32,255 nt of DNA from Acidobacteriota bacterium (GCA_003223215.1 QHYH01000228.1:1-32255); one strand, 5' to 3'. Numbered from the stretch's first letter, positions 15,138 through 25,300 are shown. Made by a program: numbers and translations. Notes: generated from the sequence alone by a model not told the origin.

Positions 15138-16559
15138 ATGAAAACAACAAAGCTCGCTCTGGTTCTGGCATTTCTAACGGCGCTGCGATTTCCCGGAATC
15201 GCGCTTGCCCAGACCGATCCAGGAGTACGCAGCAACACAGGCATAAACGCGGGCCAGCCGCTCGCTTCGGTCAGCGCCAATCCAAACGACCTGGCTTTTT
15301 TTCAAACTGGACTCGCGCAGTTCAATGAGCACCAAACTGTCACCGGAGACAACCCAGGTCTGGGACCGCGGTTCAACTTGGATTCGTGCGGGGCGTGTCA
15401 CTCGCAACCCGCCTCGGGCGGAACGAGTCCGTCGTCCGGTATTTTTCCTAATGTCGGGCCGAACCCCCAAAGTCAGGTGATCGCGAACGGCATCGTGAAT
15501 GGCAGCACGAATGCCATTCCCTTCTTTGTCCTAGTCAACGGCCCGGTGCGCGAGGCGCGCTTCCCGTTCTTCTTTGACCAATTCGGGAATGCCAATCCGA
15601 ACGCGCCGAACGGTGGAGTAGAAGATCTGTTCACCGTCTCAGGCAGATCCGATGCCGGAAGCTGCAGCCTGCCGCAGCCTAGCTTTAACGCTGCCCGCGC
15701 AGCAAACAACATCATCTTTCGCATTCCCACACCGACGTTTGGCACGGGGCTCATGGCAAACATTGACGACTCAACTTTGCTTGCCAACCACGCGGCACAG
15801 GCAGGCAATAATTTGGGGATTAGCGGCACCTTCAACCACAACGGAAACGATGGCACCATCAGCCGTTTTGGCTGGAAGGCGCAGAACAAGTCGCTGATGA
15901 TCTTCGCCGGTGAGGCCTACAACGTGGAGATGGGCATCTCCAACGAACTGTTTCCGCAAGACCGGCCGCTGCCGGGTGAGGACCAATTGGGAAGCGGGCT
16001 TCCCGCCAATTGCCTGAACCTGGCGGGGATCGGCTACCCGGAGGACATTACCCACTCGGGTGGTACCAGCGCTTCCACAGTGACCAGTGACGTTGGGCTG
16101 TTCGTTGCGTTCATGCAGTTCCTCGACCAGCCCACACCCTCCACTACTTCTCCGGGAGGAGCGACCTCGATCGCTAACGGCCGCAGGCTCTTTAGCGCAA
16201 TCGGCTGCGCCACCTGCCATACGCCGTCGCTCGCCACCCAGCCCTCTAATTTAACGCCAGGGTTGGGCAACGCTACTGCCAGCTTGTTCTCGGACATCGA
16301 GATCCACCACATGGGTACGGTATTGGCAGACAACGTCTCCCAGGGCGGCGCCGGCGGCGACCAGTTCCGCACAGCCCCCTTGTGGGGCCTGGGCCAGCGC
16401 ATCTTCTTCCTCCACGACGGTCGTTGCAGCGACCTGCTCTGTGCTATCGAGGCGCATGAGAGCAACGGTGGGGAAGCCACCACCGTGGAGGCAATCTTCG
16501 ACCAACAGCTGACCCCCAGCCAGCAGCAGGACATTCTGAACTTCCTGCGCTCGCTGTAA
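15138..16559 (+). CDS. Di-heme c-type cytochrome, DHOR/CcpA-MauG-like peroxidase
   Basis: 473-residue exported protein with a cleavable signal peptide (residues 1-25, ending GIALAQ). It has two c-type heme sites: C84-G-A-C87-H88 in FNLDSCGACHSQPASGG, and C357-A-T-C360-H361 in IGCATCHTPSL. The architecture and the ending (TAPLWGLGQRIFFLHDGRC then LTPSQQQDILNFLRSL) match the di-heme oxidoreductase group related to cytochrome c peroxidase and MauG. It would work in the periplasm as a peroxidase or oxidase; the substrate is unknown. The ATG at 15138 is fixed by GGAGG 6 bases upstream and by the signal peptide. Two exported-protein genes follow in the same direction. Confidence 0.9.
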   Translation: MKTTKLALVLAFLTALRFPGIALAQTDPGVRSNTGINAGQPLASVSANPNDLAFFQTGLAQFNEHQTVTGDNPGLGPRFNLDSCGACHSQPASGGTSPSSGIFPNVGPNPQSQVIANGIVNGSTNAIPFFVLVNGPVREARFPFFFDQFGNANPNAPNGGVEDLFTVSGRSDAGSCSLPQPSFNAARAANNIIFRIPTPTFGTGLMANIDDSTLLANHAAQAGNNLGISGTFNHNGNDGTISRFGWKAQNKSLMIFAGEAYNVEMGISNELFPQDRPLPGEDQLGSGLPANCLNLAGIGYPEDITHSGGTSASTVTSDVGLFVAFMQFLDQPTPSTTSPGGATSIANGRRLFSAIGCATCHTPSLATQPSNLTPGLGNATASLFSDIEIHHMGTVLADNVSQGGAGGDQFRTAPLWGLGQRIFFLHDGRCSDLLCAIEAHESNGGEATTVEAIFDQQLTPSQQQDILNFLRSL

Positions 16560-16640
16560 TTCTTGGCTACGATTCATCGGGGCGAGACACGAACTGCCTC
16601 GCCCGCTTCGTTTCTGTTCTTAAACAAGGGCGCTCTAAAT

Positions 16641-17651
16641 ATGCACATCAAATGCGTGCGTTCCCTGCTACTGTTTGGTCTATCTGCACCGCTGCTTGCC
16701 GGTGCGCAAGGCGCCCCTCAGAACGGGGGCGATTTTTCTGACAATTCCCCAACGAAAAAGCTGCCCACGGACGTCATCCTTGTCAAAGGTGCGTGGCCAA
16801 GTTCCAGCGATTTTGCAACTCCCCTCCCAGAAGGCGGGAGACTCGCCGACGGCGTTTACAAGAATCAATATTTTGGTCTCACGTACGCACTACCCACGGA
16901 TTGGACGGAAAAATACACCGGTCCACCGCCGTCGGACACCGGCTACTACGTTCTCGCGCAAATCCGGCCCGCGGACAAATTCAAGGGGAAAAGCAAGGGC
17001 AGTATCTTGATTGTTGCTCAAGATCTGTTTTTCACGCTTGCCCCGGCTGGGAACACGCTGGACCTGATCTATCTCCACAACAAAGGTTTGAGCGCGGACT
17101 ATAGGGTGGAACAACCACCGACGCTTGTCAGGATCGCCAATCACTCCTTCGTCCGCTTTGACTACGGTTCGCCCGTCGCCGAGCTGCATTGGCGCGTATT
17201 GGCGACGCAAATCCGCTGTCACGTGGTCCAGTTTGTGTTTATTGGTCGGGATATAAAACTGACCGAGGATCTCATCGAGGAAATGAACAAGATGAGCTTG
17301 CCGGAGGAGGCCGGCCCCGTTTCGGGGAGGGGCGGCGGTGATGTTCCGGTTTGCATAAAGGACTACGCAAACGGTGAAAATGTTACAGAAAGAGTTGATC
17401 CGCTGTTCGCTGAACGGAGATTCAACCCGGTTCCAGTCCGCATCATTATCGATAAAGAAGGCAAGGTGAAGCACATTCATTTTCTCAGCGCATTTCCCGA
17501 TCAAGCAAAAGCCATTACGGATGCGCTGTCCCAGTGGCGGTTCCGGAGGTACCTGCGCGACGGAAAGCCGCTGGAAGTGGAAACCGGCATCATGTTTGGA
17601 CATGCGCCTCGTCCGATGACATCCACAGCCAAGAATGCGGCAACCGAATGA
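16641..17651 (+). CDS. Exported protein with TonB C-terminal-like domain
   Basis: 336-residue protein with a signal peptide (RSLLLFGLSAPLLAGAQG). The middle, from YFGLTYALPTDWTEKY, resembles PsbP/DUF1795-type secreted domains. The C-terminal 80 residues (PVPVRIIIDKEGKVKHIHFL, then AITDALSQWRFRRYLRDGKP) have the TonB_C fold pattern used in acidobacterial exported proteins that are not true TonB. The ATG at 16641 is chosen for the signal peptide; the upstream frame start at 16563 would bury it. The last bases overlap the next start as ATGA. Function unknown; probably periplasmic. Confidence 0.75.
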   Translation: MHIKCVRSLLLFGLSAPLLAGAQGAPQNGGDFSDNSPTKKLPTDVILVKGAWPSSSDFATPLPEGGRLADGVYKNQYFGLTYALPTDWTEKYTGPPPSDTGYYVLAQIRPADKFKGKSKGSILIVAQDLFFTLAPAGNTLDLIYLHNKGLSADYRVEQPPTLVRIANHSFVRFDYGSPVAELHWRVLATQIRCHVVQFVFIGRDIKLTEDLIEEMNKMSLPEEAGPVSGRGGGDVPVCIKDYANGENVTERVDPLFAERRFNPVPVRIIIDKEGKVKHIHFLSAFPDQAKAITDALSQWRFRRYLRDGKPLEVETGIMFGHAPRPMTSTAKNAATE

Positions 17652-18838
17652 TGAAGCTTCGTACATTCGGAAAGAGATTCGCGCGAAAGCTGTTCACCAG
17701 CTTGATCCTGCTTGCATGTTTTTCAGAGGGAGCACTCCCGGCGGGACGCGTCACCGGCTCGGTCCGCAATCAGAGCCGCGGCGAGCCCGCTGCCGCTGAT
17801 GAAGTGATCCTCATTCGGTTGGATCGAGCAATAGAGGCGGAAGCACGCGCGAAGACCGACGCACAAGGAACGTTTGCACTCCGTGTGCGATACCCTGACA
17901 AACCGTATCTGGTGCGTGTCATTCACCAAGGAGTCAGTTACGATCAGCAGGCTTCCATGGGTCAGGCCCTCTCCATCGAGGTGTTTGACGCAGCTCGGCG
18001 AGTGCGTGGTGTTAGCGGCAGCATCGAAATCCTCCGTTTTGTTACCAACGGAAGCCTGCTTCATGTCTCTGACCTCGTCGAAGTCAAGAACGAATCCACC
18101 CCGCCCCGGACGAAGGCCGGTGCGCGCACGTTTGAAGTGTTCCTGCCGGCAAATGGCAGGCTTGATTCTGTTCTGGCGGCGGGTCCGGGGGAGACCGGCC
18201 TTGTGATCTCTGCGGCTCCTGTGCGCGGTGAGCCTGGGCACTATACTCTGAATCTGAATTTCCCATTGCGTCCGGGAGCTACAAAGTTTGCCTTCAACTA
18301 CGATGTACCCTACGATGGCCACGCTGCCTTTCAAACAAGACATGCGTATCCGCTGCGGCAATTGGCGATCATGATTCCACTGACCATGAAATTCTCTTCT
18401 CGCCAGCCGACCTTCCAATTGCTGTCAACCGGTAACGCCGGCTATCAAGTCCAGACTGCCTACCAATTAAGCGCAGGGGAAGGGCCAAGCTTTGAAGTCT
18501 CTGGGACGGGGACACTTCCAGCGCTCGGTGAGCAAGCCAAATTCCAGGCGCCATCACAATCGCCAACTCTTCCCAATCCAATCGTATCGGCTGCAGGGCG
18601 CTCCGCTTTGCCACTTTTGGCCATCGTCGATTCACGGCCGAAGCAAACACAGACACCAGCACAATCGCTAGTCTTGGATGGAGTAACTTCCATCCTTCTT
18701 GCTGCATGCGCGCTGAGGGTTTGGCAGTTACGCAGAGGTCGGAAGTTCTCAGCCGCCCGAGGAATTACACCAGGGGCGCTCCCTTCAGGGACCCTTCAGG
18801 GAGGGGAGGATGTCAAGAAGAGCGCGACGACCTCGTAA
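17648..18838 (+). CDS. Carboxypeptidase-regulatory-like exported protein with C-terminal helix
   Basis: 396-residue protein with a signal peptide (LFTSLILLACFSEGALPAG). A beta-rich CarboxypepD_reg-like domain follows (GRVTGSVRNQSRGEPAAADE to about residue 110), then a beta domain of about 170 residues and a hydrophobic helix near residue 350 (VLDGVTSILLAACALRVW) with a positively charged tail, giving a periplasmic protein anchored in the inner membrane. The start is fixed by the ATGA overlap with the previous gene. The last 43 bases overlap the end of the antisense glycosidase remnant. No specific function can be named. Confidence 0.75.
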   Translation: MMKLRTFGKRFARKLFTSLILLACFSEGALPAGRVTGSVRNQSRGEPAAADEVILIRLDRAIEAEARAKTDAQGTFALRVRYPDKPYLVRVIHQGVSYDQQASMGQALSIEVFDAARRVRGVSGSIEILRFVTNGSLLHVSDLVEVKNESTPPRTKAGARTFEVFLPANGRLDSVLAAGPGETGLVISAAPVRGEPGHYTLNLNFPLRPGATKFAFNYDVPYDGHAAFQTRHAYPLRQLAIMIPLTMKFSSRQPTFQLLSTGNAGYQVQTAYQLSAGEGPSFEVSGTGTLPALGEQAKFQAPSQSPTLPNPIVSAAGRSALPLLAIVDSRPKQTQTPAQSLVLDGVTSILLAACALRVWQLRRGRKFSAARGITPGALPSGTLQGGEDVKKSATTS

Positions 18839-19868
18839 TCGGCAAGGTTTGGAAGATCGAAGCTAACGGTCTCGGCTTGTTGCTGAAACTTTAGTGTGGC
18901 TGCCGAACGCAGGGCGCGAACATTCCTGACTACCCGATCGCTGCCGACCCGAAAACGCACGTGCTGCGCTCCGAGTGTATAGGTATGACGGATGGCTCCA
19001 TGCGTCATATTGGGATTCGCGTAGTTCAGCAGATGCAGCGCGTATCCGGGTTCAGTCTCCCACGCAAATGCCTCAATAAGCCCCTCGCCAGTGATCGAAA
19101 CACGGGGCGCTGGCCCGCGCACCCACCTGATCGCGTTCTGTAAAAGCTGACTGATGTCGCTGTTTCCGGACCGCCAACAAGTACGGTCAATGTCTCCGGC
19201 GAAATAGACGATGCGTGATTTTCCTTTCTCATGGAAAACTGCGGCCGGCTCGGTCGTCCGTGGGGTCCGGGGATAAACCATTTCTGGCGGGAAGGCCGGG
19301 TACGCGGGAACCACGCTCAACGTTAGCGGAACCGCCGTACTGATCGGTACGCGATTCTCGGCTCCGGGAAGCAGAGCAGTATCATTGAAGCCTTCGAGGA
19401 CCGGATGCCGAGCCTCTATGCGTGCGTAACTGTTCCCATGTGGACCGATGACGTCGCCCGTCACATGCGCGTCAAAGAGATCAGCCAGTTGGAAATCATT
19501 TCGCGGTTCTCCCCACTCCGAATAGCGTGAACTTTCAAAAGTGGCGAGAAGCGAACCGCCATCCTTCACATACTGCCGGATGGCTTCACGCTGAGCTTCG
19601 CTCAGATACGCAGCGTTAGGCAAAAGGGCAAAAGTAAGACGCGATATTTTTTAAGATTCGCCGCGTCGAGGTTTCCTTCGTGTACCAAATCGAAGAAGAA
19701 ACGGCCTTCGAGCAGCGCGTAGTAAAGTCCTTGCAAATAATCGATGGGACCACAGCGATAACGTGGCCGCTTTGACTCTGGCCGCGAGTAGAATGCTACC
19801 GTGCGCTGAGGATAGAGAACGGCCACATCAGCAATCGTGCGGCGGTTGCGGAAGTGCACTTCGTTTGC
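18796..19868 (-). pseudogene. Glycosidase-like protein with beta-galactosidase trimerisation domain, C-terminal part
   Basis: The minus strand encodes NRRTIADVAVLYPQRTVAFY, LKKYRVLLLPNAAYLSEAQR, GGSLLATFESSRYSEWGEPR and a late CWRSGNSDISQLLQNAIRWV. These are features of the GH42-type trimerisation region found in large putative glycosidases. The gene begins abruptly at 19868, where an IS-B fragment ends, so the catalytic N-terminal half is absent. An exact 8-bp tandem duplication (GGCAAAAG twice, 19619-19634) shifts the frame inside the conserved LLLPNAAYL motif; removing one copy restores it exactly. The start at 19623 is therefore not a real start. Confidence 0.75.
19619..19634. repeat. 8-bp tandem duplication causing a frameshift
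   Basis: GGCAAAAG occurs twice in direct contact. Deleting one copy rejoins the two halves of the glycosidase-like remnant at a conserved motif, so the duplication is the inactivating or late event. Confidence 0.8.
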
Positions 19869-20046
19869 CCGTATAGTCAAAAAAGTCGTGCGTAGGGCTG
19901 AACCCCTCAAAGGTCACCGTCAAGGTTTCAGGCGTGCTCTTGATTGAGGCCGCTGACAATCCGCGACCAGTACACAAACTGTGCCACCAGACTCAACATC
20001 CCAAACAGGACCACCACCTCGAGTCTCCCCGAGCATAGCCAGAACC
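19869..20046 (-). mobile_element. IS-B fragment (178 bp, 3' end)
   Basis: Nearly identical to 11187-11366, including the terminal CCGTATAGTC. It carries the last 39 codons of the membrane passenger (19928-20046) in frame, ending VSGLNQEHA. Compared with the longer copy it lacks two bases at the site of that copy's frameshift, so this version preserves the ancestral reading frame. One side abuts the glycosidase remnant; the other is cut by IS-A. Confidence 0.8.
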
Positions 20047-21340
20047 TGTCTCTGGCGAATTGATACGGTGGCAGTGAAACGATCGGATCCGCGAAACGCG
20101 CTACGCTTCAGAACTCAAATACCGAATGATTTCGTTGGGAGCTTGTGCCGACGTTGACCGGATACCGCAGCGAGCGCGAGTCTTTGACAAATCAGGCAGC
20201 CACCGGGGTCTGATAGAGGGCTCGACAGTGTGGTTGCCAGCGAAACGAGTGGAGATTGGCTGGTGGCCGTGACGTGGGCGTATCCGGCGTTTGCCCTTCC
20301 AGCGAGTTATGGGTGCGATGGTTGTTGAAGTAGGTCCTGAAATCGAGCAGCTTGTCTTCGAGGTCTGCCGTCGTCCAGAACAACATGTGATCCAAGTATT
20401 CCCGCCGCAGGGAGCCGATCAGCCTTTCTACGAATGGATGGGACAGGGGGACGTAGGGGATGGTCTTGATTTCTACCGTCTTCAGTATCCGCAGATTGGC
20501 TTGCCATTGGTGGAACCGATAGAGCGGATCATTGTCAGAGCTGAGGTACTTCGGCATCCAGCATTGCCCACGAATGGCGCGGTTGAACATCCGACAGAGT
20601 GCGGCACCATCGACCGTTCCCGCATGCACGTCCAATGATCCGGCGCGTGAACTGATCCAATCCATGACCACCAGGACCCAGTGGGACCGCAAGGTGGCGG
20701 GCTCGCACCTGAATAGATCGATACTCCAGAGGCTGTCTTTCATATGCCCAAGGAAAGTCAGCCAGGAAGGACCACCGGAGTCCTGCCCCGGCCGGTAGCG
20801 CTGCGCGAGAATCCTGCGAACCACGTCTTTGTCGATTTGGATCTGAAACGCCAAGGCGATCGGTTGAGCGATTCGCGGACAGCCCCAGTTGGGATTCCGT
20901 TGTTTCCTTTCGACTACCGCCCGGATGAGCTCCGCACTCGGCCCTTTCGGGCCGGGCTTCCGACGGCGATTCGGGGAGAACAGCATCCGGTACTTTCCTT
21001 TGCTCAAGGCTTTATGAAGGGCTAGCAGTGTCGAAGGCTTCAGAACGATTGCGGCACGGAGCAGGCGAGTGGGACGCACCAAGAGCGCCATCAAGCCGGC
21101 GAGGATGCGGTCCGAGGTGCACAAATTCGGCGATCGTTGCCGGGATCGATTCACGATCAAGAGTTGGTGCTTGAGGATAAGGAACTCGGCAACTATGGAA
21201 CGGACACCGCCAGGACCGAGCAAGCGGGCCAGGGTAGCAATGAAATGGATAAACAGAATGACCAGATTGCTCATCGCAGAATCGTAGCAGGAAGGGAAAT
21301 CCCAAGGAAATATGGGCAAAACAACAATTCGCCAGCCACA
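20047..21340 (-). mobile_element. IS-A copy 2 (1294 bp)
   Basis: Complete insertion sequence with terminal inverted repeats TGTCTCTGGCGAATTG at 20047 and TGTGGCTGGCGAATTG on the minus strand ending at 21340, 14 of 16 matching. It carries one transposase gene. The left flank is the IS-B passenger gene and the right flank is a DinB gene, with no duplicated target bases, so the insertion was followed by a deletion or recombination that joined two loci. Confidence 0.85.
20192..21274 (-). CDS. DDE (rve-type) transposase of IS-A, copy 2
   Basis: 360-residue transposase starting MSNLVILFIHFIATLAR at 21274. The much longer open frame upstream reads through the IS end into DinB sequence. Catalytic residues are D186, D247 and E283, with DD35E spacing. 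A 5-bp tandem duplication (ATCCA twice at 20655-20664) together with a 5-base loss about 25 bases away replaces ten residues after D206 (WISSRAGSLD instead of QYTRRIIGFG in copy 1). The frame is preserved but a core strand is scrambled, so this copy is probably inactive. Confidence 0.85.
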   Translation of the reverse strand: MSNLVILFIHFIATLARLLGPGGVRSIVAEFLILKHQLLIVNRSRQRSPNLCTSDRILAGLMALLVRPTRLLRAAIVLKPSTLLALHKALSKGKYRMLFSPNRRRKPGPKGPSAELIRAVVERKQRNPNWGCPRIAQPIALAFQIQIDKDVVRRILAQRYRPGQDSGGPSWLTFLGHMKDSLWSIDLFRCEPATLRSHWVLVVMDWISSRAGSLDVHAGTVDGAALCRMFNRAIRGQCWMPKYLSSDNDPLYRFHQWQANLRILKTVEIKTIPYVPLSHPFVERLIGSLRREYLDHMLFWTTADLEDKLLDFRTYFNNHRTHNSLEGQTPDTPTSRPPANLHSFRWQPHCRALYQTPVAA

Positions 21341-21755
21341 CGAAGCGATGGCGCGAAGCATCTTTCGCGAAATCTTCTTCTGATACGGCCGTGTGCCGCT
21401 GGAGCCAGTCGGACCACGACATTTTCTCAAACCCCTTCCACAATTCACCGTTTACGGTTTTCCATACCTGGCGAACCTGTTCGTGCGACGGAATGGCGGC
21501 TTGGGACTTGTCGGGATTAGAGACGAAGGCGACATCGAACTCGGGATGAAACCGATCTCCGAGCCCCAACAGCGGCAGCATCGCGTCATGCATCGCCGTG
21601 AGATGTCCCCACAAGTAAAGCAGCCTGTTTCGACCCGGCGCTATTTCCCGCAGGACCACCTCGGACGAGAGTCCTCCAAAAAGCTTGTCCGCCCGGTCGA
21701 GTTGTGCCTTCCATACCTTCAGCCCGAGAGCCACATAAGAGCCTTCGTTTGTCAT
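21341..21755 (-). pseudogene. DinB-family protein, C-terminus removed by IS-A
   Basis: Encodes about 138 residues of a DinB-like four-helix-bundle metal-binding protein: LWGHLTAMHDAMLPLLGLG with a first His ligand, then EDFAKDASRHRF, after which the IS terminus begins. The final helix with the remaining metal ligands is lost. The ATG at 21755 follows an AGGAA site and lies 18 bases after the SnoaL-like gene, so this is the last gene of the efflux operon. The frame continues through the IS end for many codons, giving a chimeric tail. Confidence 0.75.
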
Positions 21756-21773
21756 AGCTTCATTTCCTCAACA

Positions 21774-22295
21774 CTACGGCAGGTTCACCGCGTCGAAACT
21801 CAAGTCATCGGAAGTTAGGGGGCCCCCGCTCTGCTGCTCGTCATAGTGATGCTCGTACACTACCCGCGAACCGTTCCATTTCCGGAGGGCCCGCCAAGTC
21901 ACCGTGCACGTTCTGCCGGACACGCCGACCAAGTCGAGCGTCCACGCGGAATGCGTCTCGCCTGCAACATCTCCAGGAATGGCGGTCTGTCGAATGGATA
22001 TCGATAAACCACCGACTTCGGCCATCACGTGAAGCGGAACCAGGAAGGTGGCCAAGAGTGAGCGCACTCTGTCCTTTCCACGAATCGGTTCTTCCGCGGT
22101 TTCGCTGCTTACCTCGATATCGTCGGCGTAAAAGGCCTCGAAGATCTCAAGATACTCTTCGAAGCTTTCGCTGATCTCAGCCCGGACGATCGCCGAGTTT
22201 AGGGCGCGTTCTCGAGTCCGAGAACTTGCGTATAGATCGCGATCAGAATAATCGCCGGCGACGAAGCTATGTTCCCTGGTCATTGCCCTGTCCAT
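21774..22295 (-). CDS. SnoaL-like / NTF2-superfamily protein
   Basis: 173-residue protein with a SnoaL/NTF2-like cone fold: EYLEIFEAFYADDIEVSSET, then EPIRGKDRVRSLLATFLVP and a late WRALRKWNGSRVVYEHHYD. Such proteins are ligand-binding or small enzymes; no catalytic set can be assigned. The start is uncertain between 22295 and 22283; the longer frame would overlap the efflux ORF, which ends at 22328. It sits between the RND pump ORF and DinB in one transcription unit. Its role with the pump is unknown. Confidence 0.7.
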   Translation of the reverse strand: MDRAMTREHSFVAGDYSDRDLYASSRTRERALNSAIVRAEISESFEEYLEIFEAFYADDIEVSSETAEEPIRGKDRVRSLLATFLVPLHVMAEVGGLSISIRQTAIPGDVAGETHSAWTLDLVGVSGRTCTVTWRALRKWNGSRVVYEHHYDEQQSGGPLTSDDLSFDAVNLP

Positions 22296-22327
22296 AGTTG
22301 GTTTTTGTTTCTGCCCTTCCAGCTCCC

Positions 22328-25300
22328 TCATTTCACCGCAGCGATGGACGGGTTGCTGCGTACGTCCCACCCGCCGCCAAGTGCGCGGAAGGTACGCACG
22401 GCAGCGCGGGCCGCATCCGCTCGGGTGCTCTCCACGTCATTTCGTGCAACAAGAAGTTGACTATCCGCGTTCAGAACGTCGGTCAGCGGAATTGCGCCGG
22501 CCTTGTAGGCCCGCTCTGAAAGATCGCGAGCCCGCGTAAGCGAGGTAACTTCACCTTGCAACTCCTCTAGGCGGACCTGCGTCTGCGCAAGCTCCATCAA
22601 CGCATTCTCGACATCTTCCGCGGCTCTCAAGGCGGCTTGCCGATACCCGGCAAGCGCTTCGGCATACGCGCCGCGCGATTGCGCGACTTCGGCTGCGACC
22701 TTTCCAAAATCGAAAAGCCGCCATCGCAGCGCTCCCGTCCCGATGGGCTGGAACGCTTTCCCGTTGAAAAGAGTGCCTCCGCTGGTGCTGTCGAAACCAA
22801 GCGCGCCGGAAAGCGAAACCTTCGGGTAGTAGTCCGAAATCGCAACACCGATTCGTTCGTTCGACGCGGCAAGCCGGCGCTCGGCCGCGATGATGTCGGG
22901 TCGGCGGCGCAGGACATCCAGAGGCTGGTCGGCACCGGTGATTGCGGGGATTCCGGGAATTGCGCCTGACTTGGAAAGCTCTTCGGCGTACGTTCCCGGC
23001 TGAGCGCCCATGAGGACGTCGAGACGGTTCAGCTGGGCTTCAAGGGCCACACGCAAGGAGGGCACCGTCGACTTGGCTTGCTTGAGAAGTGCTTCCGCCT
23101 GGGCAACTTCCCGATCGTCCGCCACTCCCACCCGTCGACGCACTTCGACTAACTCCAGAAGATGTGTATCGGTATCTATGAGTTGCTGCGCAACCGCAAG
23201 CCTCGCCTGATACTCCCTCACCTGAAGGTAGGCGTCCGCCGCCTCGGCGGCGACGGTGATTCGAGTTCCGACTTGGTCGGCCTGCGCAGCCTGGAGTTCG
23301 TCAGCAGCCGCAGCTTTGCCGCGGCGCAGCCCCCCGGAAAGATCGATTTCCCAACTCGCCGCAGCTCCAACTGTGTACTCACGTTGATCGCGGCTGTACC
23401 CGGGAAAACTATTCGCTACAGAACCTAGTGGACTCACGACGCTCTGGTGCAGAGCCGTGCCCGTCGCCTCCAAATCAGCCGTCGGCAGAAGTTGCGCGCC
23501 CGCCGCTGCTGCTGCCGCTCGCGCCTGGCGGACACGCGCAAAGGCAGCGGCAAGATCCAGATTTTGGTCCAGGGCGCGCTGCACGACAGTCACGAGCATC
23601 GGATCGTTGAAGCCTGTCCACCAACTGTCGAGAGGCGGTGCCGGAAATTCCGGCTTCGCCGCACTGGCCCCGACGAGATTGTGAAATGGAGCAAGATTGG
23701 TGGTGGGCTTCACATAGCGTGGACCCACGGCACAACCACCTGCAAATAGGCTGAAGGCAAGAACGATCGCCGTCGCTTTGAGCGCGGCTTGACTCAATTC
23801 GCGTTCCTTACGGTCACGGCCGAAATTGCGGATGAAAGTGTAAAAGGCGGGTGTGAAAAGAAGACCAAAGCAGGTCACGCCCAACATCCCGAACAGTACC
23901 GCCGTGCCCAGTGACCGCCGCATTTCGGCAGCTGCTCCCGTTGCGACTGCCAGCGGGGCAACCCCCAGGATGAACGCAAAGGACGTCATCAAGATCGGCC
24001 GGAGGCGCGTACGTGCGGCGTGCACGGCGGCTTCACCGGCGGCCGCGCCCTCTTCTTCTTTCTGCCGCGCGAATTCAACAATCAGGATCGCGTTTTTGGC
24101 GGCCAGGCCGACAAGTACGACGAAACCGATTTGTGCCAGGATGTCGATCGGCAAGCCGCGTGCCCGCAGGCCGCTTACCGAGGCGAGGAGACACATCGGC
24201 ACAATCAGAACGATCGCCATCGGCAACTTCCAGCTCTCGTATTGAGCCACGAGCACGAGGAACACGAAGAGGGCCGCTGCGCCGAAAACAGCCAGCGTGG
24301 GAGTTCCATGCTGCTGCTCCTGGAAGGAGAGATCCGTCCATTCGAACCCGATACCTTGCGGAAGAACGTGGTGGGCAAGCTCCTCCATGCGGAGCAGCGC
24401 GGTACCAGAGGCGACACCCGGAGCAGCGACGCCTTGGACCTCGGCGGCCGGAAAAAGATCGTAGCGCGGCACACGGTACGGGATCGTGTTGTCCTTCAAT
24501 TGTGCCACCGTCCCAATCGGCACCATTTCACCGGACGTATTGCGAACTTTCAGTCGCGTGATGTCCGGCTGGTTGCGTCTATATTGGCCGTCGGCTTGCA
24601 CGACCACTTCGTACGTCCTGCCCAGTAAGTTGAAGTCGTTCACGTATTGAGAGCCCAGATAGACTTGCAGCGTCGAAAACACGTCGGTCGGGGTGACCCC
24701 AACCTTCTCCGCCTTCACGCGATCGATGTCCGCATAGACGGAGGGTGATCCTGTGTTAAACAACGTGAACGCCCCGGCGAAATGTGGATCCTTGTTCGCG
24801 GCAGCGACGAGATCATTCGCCGCCCGCACAACGGCGTCCGAACCAAGCCCGGCACGGTCCTCCAGCATCATCTTGAAACCACCGGCACTGCCGAGGCCCT
24901 GTACCGGAGGAGGCGGAATGGTCAGCACACGCGCATCCTTGATCACGGAAAGACGCTCACGCAGGTCGGCCAATACTGTGTTCGCGTTTACGCCGGGAAT
25001 TTCATGGTTGTAGAGCGAGGGCAGGCTGGAAAAAATCGTCGCGGAATTCGACGCTACCGTCGATGTCGTCGCATCGAGGCCCGCGAAGGGCGCAACGTGT
25101 TCAACGCCGCGCGTAGTGAGGATGATATCGGTCGCCTGCTTCACTACCTCCTCTGTCCGTGCGAGCGTCGCTCCGGGAGGAAGCTGAACGATGGTGATCA
25201 GGTATCCCTGATCCTGCTCCGGAATGAAACCCGTTTGCGCTCGTGAGAACTCCAGCCCGGCAAGGCCGATCAGCGCGACGTAGATCACGAGAACAATAGC

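Noticed and set aside
21275-21448. Extended N-terminus of the IS-A transposase (418-codon frame)
   Set aside because: The extra codons run through the IS terminus into DinB sequence; the conserved start is the ATG at 21274.
23780-23810. RND/outer-membrane-factor fusion as simple sequencing error
   Set aside because: Cannot be excluded, but the surrounding 4.6 kb is free of indels, the linker reads as a sensible signal sequence and both partners are complete, so the fusion is kept as a finding with this caveat.
24013-24628. Long plus-strand ORFs (182-202 codons) inside the RND gene
   Set aside because: Antisense shadows of a clearly coding, GC-rich gene on the minus strand, with no family resemblance.
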